Origin: DATAOG01 sp046727895
Lineage (GTDB): Bacteria > Pseudomonadota > Alphaproteobacteria > Geminicoccales > Geminicoccaceae
DNA length: 15,743 nucleotides
Direction of reading: 5' to 3'
Assembly: GCA_046727895.1 (NCBI GenBank)
Contig: JBKPDM010000241.1
Coordinates: 1 to 15,743, forward strand
Below, piece by piece: positions 14,033 through 15,743 of the stretch. Under the pieces are notes generated by a model. It saw nothing but the letters and a program-made list of their open reading frames with translations. It made no database searches and was not told the DNA's origin. The stretch's first letter is position 1, and the number at the start of each line of letters is the position of its first letter. The translations under genes were made by a program, and so were the position numbers.

Positions 14033-15265
14033 TCAAGAGCGGTAGTGGGCGTTGATCGTGATGTAGTCGTGGGTGAGATCGCAGGTCCAGACGGTGGCCG
14101 CGCCGGGCCCGCCGCCGATCGTCACCTCGAGCAGGATCTCCTGCCCCTCGAGATGGGCGCTGACCGGGGCCTCGTCATAGCCCTCGAGCCGGTGGCCGGC
14201 CTCGGCGATGGCATGGCCGCCGACCCGGATCGCGATCCGCGCCGGCTCGATCGGCTCGCCCGCCTTGCCGATCGCCATGGCGAGGCGGCCCCAGTTGGCA
14301 TCGCCGCCGGCGATCGCGGTCTTGACCAGCGGCGAGTTGGCGATGGTGAAGGCGACCCGCCGCGCCGAGTCGTCGGTCACCGCGCCGGCGACCGTGATCG
14401 TGATCAGCTTGCTGGCACCTTCGCCGTCGCGCACCACCTGTTGCGCCAGATCGGTCATGGCCGCGCCGAGTGCCCGACGAAAGCCCTCGAGCAGCGGATC
14501 GTCGAGCCGGGCCGGCTCGGGGTGCCGGGCCTGGCCGGTCGCGAACAGCAGCACCGTATCCGAGGTCGAGGTGTCGCCGTCGACCGTGATCGCATTGAAC
14601 GAGCGGGCGTTGGCCTCGACCAGCAGCGCCTGGAGCAGCCCGGCGGGCAACGTGGCGTCGGTGAACAGGAAGGCGAGCATGGTCGCCATGTCCGGCTGGA
14701 TCATGCCGGAGCCCTTGGCGATGCCGCAGATCGTGACCTCGATCTCGCCGATCCGCGCCTTCGCAAAGCTGCCCTTGGCGAAGGTATCGGTGGTCATGAT
14801 CGCCGAGGCCGCGCTCTCCCAGGCCAGCGGATCGAGGCCCGCCTCGAGCTCGGGCAGCCGCTCGACGACGGTCGCGACGTCCAGGCGCTCGCCGATCACG
14901 CCGGTCGAGGCGATATAGATTTCCTCGGGTCTCGCCCCAAAGAGACCCGCCGCCGCCTCGGCCTCGCTCCTGACCGCCGCATCCCCGGCCGGGCCGACCA
15001 TCACGTTGGCCTGGCCCGCGTTGACGACGAGCGCGCGCGCCTGCCCGTACGGCAGGATCGCACGACACCAGCGCACCGGGTGACCCGGGAGCAGGCTCCT
15101 GGTGAACAGGCCCGCGACCGTGCTGCCGCCGGCCAGCTCGACCAGGGTCAGATCGGGCCGGCCTTGATAACGCAGCCCGGCGGCGCAGGCGGCAAGCCGG
15201 ACGCCGGCGACCGCCGGCATGCCAGGAAAGCGCGCCGGCGCGAGCGGCGAGCGCTGCGCGCTCAT
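14033..15265 (-). CDS. argJ: Bifunctional ornithine acetyltransferase / N-acetylglutamate synthase
   Basis: A 410-aa enzyme of arginine synthesis. It moves the acetyl group from N-acetylornithine to glutamate, and many members also make N-acetylglutamate from acetyl-CoA. It is made as a precursor that cuts itself before a threonine, here Thr195 in KGSGMIQPDMATMLAFLFTD (184-203), giving two chains. The family motif is usually PNMATM; here the Asn is Asp192. The oxyanion-hole STGVIG is at 120-125, VVNAGQANVM at 80-89, and the ending INAHYRS is typical. Cytoplasmic. ATG at 15265 lacks a clear ribosome site but matches the normal N terminus, with GVRLAACAAGLRYQGRPDLT at 21-40. It lies 41 bases after the parvulin gene, an order common in alphaproteobacteria. 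Whether it is mono- or bifunctional cannot be read from sequence. Confidence 0.95.
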   Translation of the reverse strand: MSAQRSPLAPARFPGMPAVAGVRLAACAAGLRYQGRPDLTLVELAGGSTVAGLFTRSLLPGHPVRWCRAILPYGQARALVVNAGQANVMVGPAGDAAVRSEAEAAAGLFGARPEEIYIASTGVIGERLDVATVVERLPELEAGLDPLAWESAASAIMTTDTFAKGSFAKARIGEIEVTICGIAKGSGMIQPDMATMLAFLFTDATLPAGLLQALLVEANARSFNAITVDGDTSTSDTVLLFATGQARHPEPARLDDPLLEGFRRALGAAMTDLAQQVVRDGEGASKLITITVAGAVTDDSARRVAFTIANSPLVKTAIAGGDANWGRLAMAIGKAGEPIEPARIAIRVGGHAIAEAGHRLEGYDEAPVSAHLEGQEILLEVTIGGGPGAATVWTCDLTHDYITINAHYRS

Positions 15266-15306
15266 GAATGCGCGTTTCGCCGCATGATTGACCCCGTGTG
15301 CGACGA

Positions 15307-15743
15307 CTATTGGGCCGCGGGTGGCGGCTGTTGCATCGGTGTGCCGTCGAGATTGAAGCGCTCGATCGCGGCGCCGCCGCGCAGATCCGTGACCAGGGCG
15401 GTGACGATCTCGCGGGCGAGGTCCTGCCGCAGGCGGGGCTCGGTCTCGGCGAAGGTCGGCTCGGTGGTCCGCCGATCGAGGACCTTGATCACATGCCAGC
15501 CGAACTGGGTCTGCACCGGCACGCTCGACACCTGACCGACCTCGAGCGCGAAGGCGGCCGTGGCGAATTCGGGCACCATCTGCTCGCGGGTGAAGTAACC
15601 GAGATCGCCGCCGCTCGATGCCGAAGGTCCGACCGATTTCTGCCGCGCGACGGTGGCGAAGTCGGCCCCCGCCGCCAGCTCCTGGATCACCGCCTTGGCT
15701 TCGTCCTCGCTTTTCAGAAGGATGTGGCTCGCGTGCACCTCCT
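15307..15743 (-). CDS. Parvulin-type peptidyl-prolyl cis-trans isomerase (C-terminal part, cut by the window edge)
   Basis: The frame runs open to the end of the window, so the N terminus lies outside. The visible 145 or so residues hold a nearly complete parvulin domain: EVHASHILLKSEDEAKAVIQ at the edge, GADFATVARQKS, SGGDLGYFTREQMVPEF and FGWHVIKVLDRR. The two conserved histidines of the fold are present. A helical tail and a proline/glutamine-rich end (PMQQPPPAAQ) follow. A GTG at 15738 is in frame but is inside the domain, so it is not a credible start. Related proteins are exported foldases of the PrsA/SurA kind with a signal peptide and a helical chaperone region in the missing half. 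It is followed by argJ in the same direction. Confidence 0.9.
   Translation of the reverse strand, partial: EVHASHILLKSEDEAKAVIQELAAGADFATVARQKSVGPSASSGGDLGYFTREQMVPEFATAAFALEVGQVSSVPVQTQFGWHVIKVLDRRTTEPTFAETEPRLRQDLAREIVTALVTDLRGGAAIERFNLDGTPMQQPPPAAQ

Noticed and set aside
14045..15535. A 496-codon open frame on the + strand
   Set aside because: It is antisense to argJ and the parvulin gene; the translation has no domain and a composition typical of antisense GC-rich frames.

Overview
The window is chromosomal DNA from a GC-rich proteobacterium, most likely an alphaproteobacterium. The codons strongly prefer G or C at the third position. The parvulin-type isomerase followed by argJ, the exported DUF6134-like protein and the style of the acyl-CoA enzymes all fit that group, but I cannot place it to genus from sequence alone. 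I see no rRNA, tRNA, CRISPR array, insertion sequence or phage gene. The DNA is almost fully coding; the longest gap is 267 bases (4738-5004).

Layout. Positions 1-1524 hold an upstream leader and L-serine dehydratase (sdaA, + strand). Converging on it from the - strand is a small cluster: a Phd/YefM antitoxin (2350-2631), a RelE-type toxin that needs a one-base frameshift to be read (2022-2295), and a membrane isoprenylcysteine-methyltransferase-like protein (1537-2013). Next on the - strand is a translationally coupled pair: a SelA/DgaE-like PLP enzyme (3490-4737) and a short-chain dehydrogenase (2729-3493). Divergent from this pair is a + strand fatty-acid beta-oxidation operon: thiolase (5005-6144), FadN-type dehydrogenase/hydratase (6144-8471) and a long acyl-CoA dehydrogenase (8484-10277), followed by an exported DUF6134-like protein (10329-10967). 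The rest is on the - strand. In transcription order it runs: a parvulin isomerase cut by the window end (15307-15743), argJ (14033-15265), an EamA-type transporter (13086-13988), then a CoA-transferase (11787-12980) with a crotonase-like protein (10983-11768).

How the genes work together. The thiolase, FadN-like and acyl-CoA dehydrogenase proteins supply all four steps of a beta-oxidation cycle, the same gene set as the Bacillus fadNAE operon in a different order. The CoA-transferase and crotonase look like a second, separate acyl-CoA unit with its own candidate promoter. Its crotonase lacks both classical catalytic glutamates, so its reaction is open. The PLP enzyme plus dehydrogenase is the least explained unit. 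It has an unassigned substrate and a striking 28-bp inverted repeat directly against its ribosome binding site.

The window is mostly recognisable metabolism. The parts most worth a second look are the PLP/SDR pair with its palindrome, the crotonase without its acid/base pair, and the antitoxin beside a frameshifted toxin. I found no clear evidence for a wholly new multi-gene system.
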